NCBI GenBank assembly: GCA_023238725.1
Contig: CM041554.1
Coordinates: forward strand, 23,794,050 to 23,858,049
From: Scortum barcoo
Lineage: Eukaryota > Chordata > Actinopteri > Centrarchiformes > Terapontidae
Direction of reading: 5' to 3'
Length of the DNA stretch: 64,000 nucleotides
This document shows, piece by piece, positions 61,801 to 64,000 of the stretch (the first letter of the stretch is position 1; the number at the start of each line of letters is the position of its first letter). The notes beneath the pieces were generated by a model. The model worked only from the letters and a program-made list of their open reading frames with translations, did not search any database and was not told the origin of the DNA. A program made the translations under genes and the position numbers.

Positions 61801-62850
61801 AATATACTCTGTGATCTTGAAAGAGAAGTGTAGAGATTAGAGAGGATATTTTGTGTGCATAAGCATGAGTAAAAAGGTTTAATCAGCAAAGATACAAAAA
61901 CGTCCTACTTGGGGGCTCATATGTTCTAACATATTCAAAAAAGTCCCCTCGAAAGAGGCTCATAAAGCTTATCAACGTCCCCCTTATAGGCTCATAAATG
62001 TTACTCAACTTAGAAAGTCCTCTATTTTGAGGCTTCATGTGTTTTAACACTTAAAGACAAAATACCTTTCATTATGAATTACCAAATCCCCTGTTCTCAC
62101 TTACAACCTATATATGCTTGTTCAATATGAAATCTAGATCACATTAACATTAACTACATAAACCAACCCATTCCACAGCCTTACTTTAGACAAGGAAAGA
62201 AGGGAGGGAGGTCGCTCACCGCCCCTCTTGTCTAGACGAGCACTCTTATTTGCGTTCTATATGGGGTACCCCCCTTTTGCGCCACCTCTTAAAATCAACA
62301 AGAACTTCCAGTATATTCTGGAATATACTCTTTGTATCTTTGCTCATTAAACCTTTTTACTCATGCTTATGCACACAAAATATCCTCTCTAATCTCTCCA
62401 CCTCTCTTCAAGATCACAAACGTCCTACTGGGGGCTCATATGTTCTAACAGATTCAAAAAAGTCCCCTTCGAAAGAGGCTCATAAAGCTTATCAACGTCC
62501 CCCTTATAGGCTCATAAATGTTACTCAACTTCAGAAAGTCCTCTATTTTGAGGCTCATGTGTTTTAACACTTAAAGACAAAATACCTTTCATTATGAATT
62601 ACCAAATTCCCTGTTCTCAATTACAACCTATATATGCTTGTTCAATATGAAATCTATCACATTAACATATTCTACATAAACCAACCCATTCCACAGCCTT
62701 ACATTAGACAAGGAGAGAAGGGAGGGAGGTCCCTCACCGCCCCCCTTGACTAGACGAGCACTCTTATTTGCGTTCTATATGGGGTACCCCCCTTTGTACG
62801 CCACCTCTTAAAATCAACAAGAACTTCCAGTATATTCTGGAATATACTCT

Positions 62851-62948
62851 GTGATCTTAAAGAGAGAGAAGTGTAGAGATTAGAGAGGATATTTTGTGTG
62901 CATAAGCATGAGTATCCTCTCTAAAAGGTTTAATCAGCAAAGATACAA
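62851..62948 (+). repeat. A-oriented module with a B-oriented patch
   Basis: The module reads as A but carries ATCCTCTCTA, a B-strand word, between CATGAGT and AAAAGGTTT. It also has an extra GAGA near its start. Its right-hand side has B-type diagnostic bases (ACAGATTC, CTTCAGAAAG). Confidence 0.85.
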
Positions 62949-63394
62949 AAACGTCCTACTTGGGGGCTCATATGTTCTAACAGATTCAAAAAAGTCCCCT
63001 CGAAAGAGGCTCATAAAGCTTATCAATGTCCCCCTTATAGGCTCATAAATGTTACTTCAACTTCAGAAAGTCCTCTATTTTGAGGCTCATGTGTTTTAAC
63101 ACTTAAAGACAAAAATACCTTTCATTATGAATTACCAAATTCCCCTGTTCTCAATTACAACCTATATATGCTTGTTCAATATGAAATCTATCACATTAAC
63201 ATCAACTACATAAACCAACCCATTCCACAGCCTTACATTAGACAAGGAAAGAAGGGAGGGAGGTCGCTCACCTCAACGCCCCCCTTGTCTAGACGAGCAC
63301 TCTTATTTGCGTTCTATATGGGTAAATTTTACCCCCCTTTGCGCCAACCTCTTAAAATCAACAAGAACTTCCAGTATATTCTGGAATATACTCT

Positions 63395-63499
63395 GTTGTA
63401 TCTTGAAGAGAAGTGCTAGAGATTAGAGAGGATATTTTGTGTGCATAAGCATGAGTAAAATAGGTCTCTAATCTCTCCAGCCTCTCTTCAAAGATACAA
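63395..63499. repeat. Mosaic fold-back module (A then B)
   Basis: The left two thirds read in A orientation up to CATGAGTAAAATAGG. The right part then reads TCTCTAATCTCTCCAGCC in B orientation before returning to AAAGATACAA. AGAGATTAGAGA and TCTCTAATCTCT are thus both present in one module and can pair. Confidence 0.85.
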
Positions 63500-63936
63500 A
63501 AAACGTCCTACTTGGGGGCTCATATGTTCTAACATATTCAAAAAAGTCCCCTCGAAAGAGGCTCATAAAGCTTATCAACGTCCCCCTTATAGGCTCATAA
63601 ATGTTACTCAACTTCAGAAAGTCCTCTATTTTGAGGCTCATGTGTTTTAACACTTAAAGACAAAAATACCTTTCATTATGAATTACCAAATTCCCCTGTT
63701 CTCAATTACAACCTATATATGCTTGTTCAATATGAAATCTATCACATTAACATCAACTACATAAACCAACCCATTCCACAGCCTTACTTTAGACAAGGAG
63801 AGAAGGGAAGGGAGGTCGCCTCACCGCCCCTCCTTGTCTAGACGAGCACTCTTATTTGCGTTCTATATGGGGTACCCCCCTTTGCGCCACCTCTTAAAAT
63901 CAACAAGAACTTCCAGTATATTCTGGAATATACTCT

Positions 63937-64000
63937 TTGTATCTTGAAGAGAAGTGCTCATTAAACCTTTTTACTCATGCTTATGCACACAAAATATCCT
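63937..64000. repeat. Mosaic B-oriented module with A-strand insert
   Basis: It starts TTGTATCTT, then carries GAAGAGAAGTG, an A-strand word, and goes on as B (CTCATTAAACCTTTTTACTC). It is cut by the window end. Confidence 0.8.

Larger units (their letters stand above)
51059..64000. repeat. Satellite array, about 530-bp monomers with alternating inverted module
   Basis: There are 25 monomers, the last cut by the window end. Starts, counted at CTTATTTGCG or its variant: 51107, 51629, 52163, 52697, 53217, 53758, 54349, 54866, 55396, 55918, 56413, 57001, 57525, 58076, 58605, 59125, 59613, 60152, 60671, 61185, 61711, 62245, 62763, 63302, 63851. Orientation of the internal 86-bp module in that order: A B A B A B A B B A B A B A B A B B A B A B A, then two mosaics. 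Mean spacing is about 531 bp. All of the many similar short open frames here are repeats of one non-coding monomer. The array probably continues past the window. Confidence 0.97.

Noticed and set aside
51107..64000. Many similar open frames of 60-165 codons in the satellite
   Set aside because: They are the same non-coding monomer read in different frames. Lengths change with every small indel and no protein domain or conserved start is seen.
51059..64000. CRISPR-like array
   Set aside because: The repeat unit is about 530 bp with no unique spacers and the context is a vertebrate genome. It is a satellite.
51059..64000. Calling the array centromeric
   Set aside because: No CENP-B-box-like word was found in the monomer, and position on the chromosome cannot be judged from this window.

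Overview
The window looks like intergenic and heterochromatic DNA from a ray-finned (teleost) fish. The evidence is AT-rich sequence dense in CA/GT microsatellites, small DNA-transposon remnants with fish-type ends, a tRNA-derived SINE, a non-LTR retrotransposon scrap, class I (gamma/epsilon-like) endogenous retroviruses, and a long satellite array. I see no complete host gene. The best host coding signal is one candidate terminal exon at 24323-24469 on the + strand, followed by two AATAAA signals.

Layout. 1-24.3 kb is non-coding DNA with microsatellites (largest at 14468-14760), a G-rich repeat block (7544-7690), a perfect 16-bp hairpin (10742-10779) and a hAT-type MITE (16082-16439). 24.3-38 kb holds the candidate exon, dispersed-repeat fragments, a pyrimidine-rich block (27.0-27.3 kb), a PIF/Harbinger-type MITE (27955-28521) and a LINE reverse-transcriptase scrap (35662-35840). 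38.1-50.2 kb is a nested retroviral locus. An old minus-strand provirus fragment (RNase H, integrase, pol tail, then an immunoglobulin-like segment) was split by a younger plus-strand provirus (40628-50102). The younger element has near-identical LTRs, a 4-bp target duplication (ATGT), a gag apparently lacking capsid, broken pro-pol and no recognisable env. A SINE with a 12-bp target duplication follows at 50361-50682. From about 51059 to the window end runs a tandem satellite of about 530 bp per monomer (25 monomers, the last cut by the window edge).

Most notable signals. (1) Each satellite monomer contains an 86-bp module whose orientation alternates between neighbours. The array is built mainly of A-B dimers in which the module is the reverse complement in B. 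The last monomers carry modules that are mosaics of both orientations. (2) Between protease and reverse transcriptase, the younger provirus encodes a segment with two HxT motifs in the style of LigT-like 2H phosphoesterases, inside the longest open frame of the element. (3) The older provirus fragment runs directly from its pol tail into a V-set-like immunoglobulin domain.

The two proviruses are relatives, and the minus copy shows exactly where the plus copy inserted. Neither can make a full set of retroviral proteins. The younger element probably moved with proteins supplied by other copies, although base-level indel errors in the assembly could account for some of its frame breaks.
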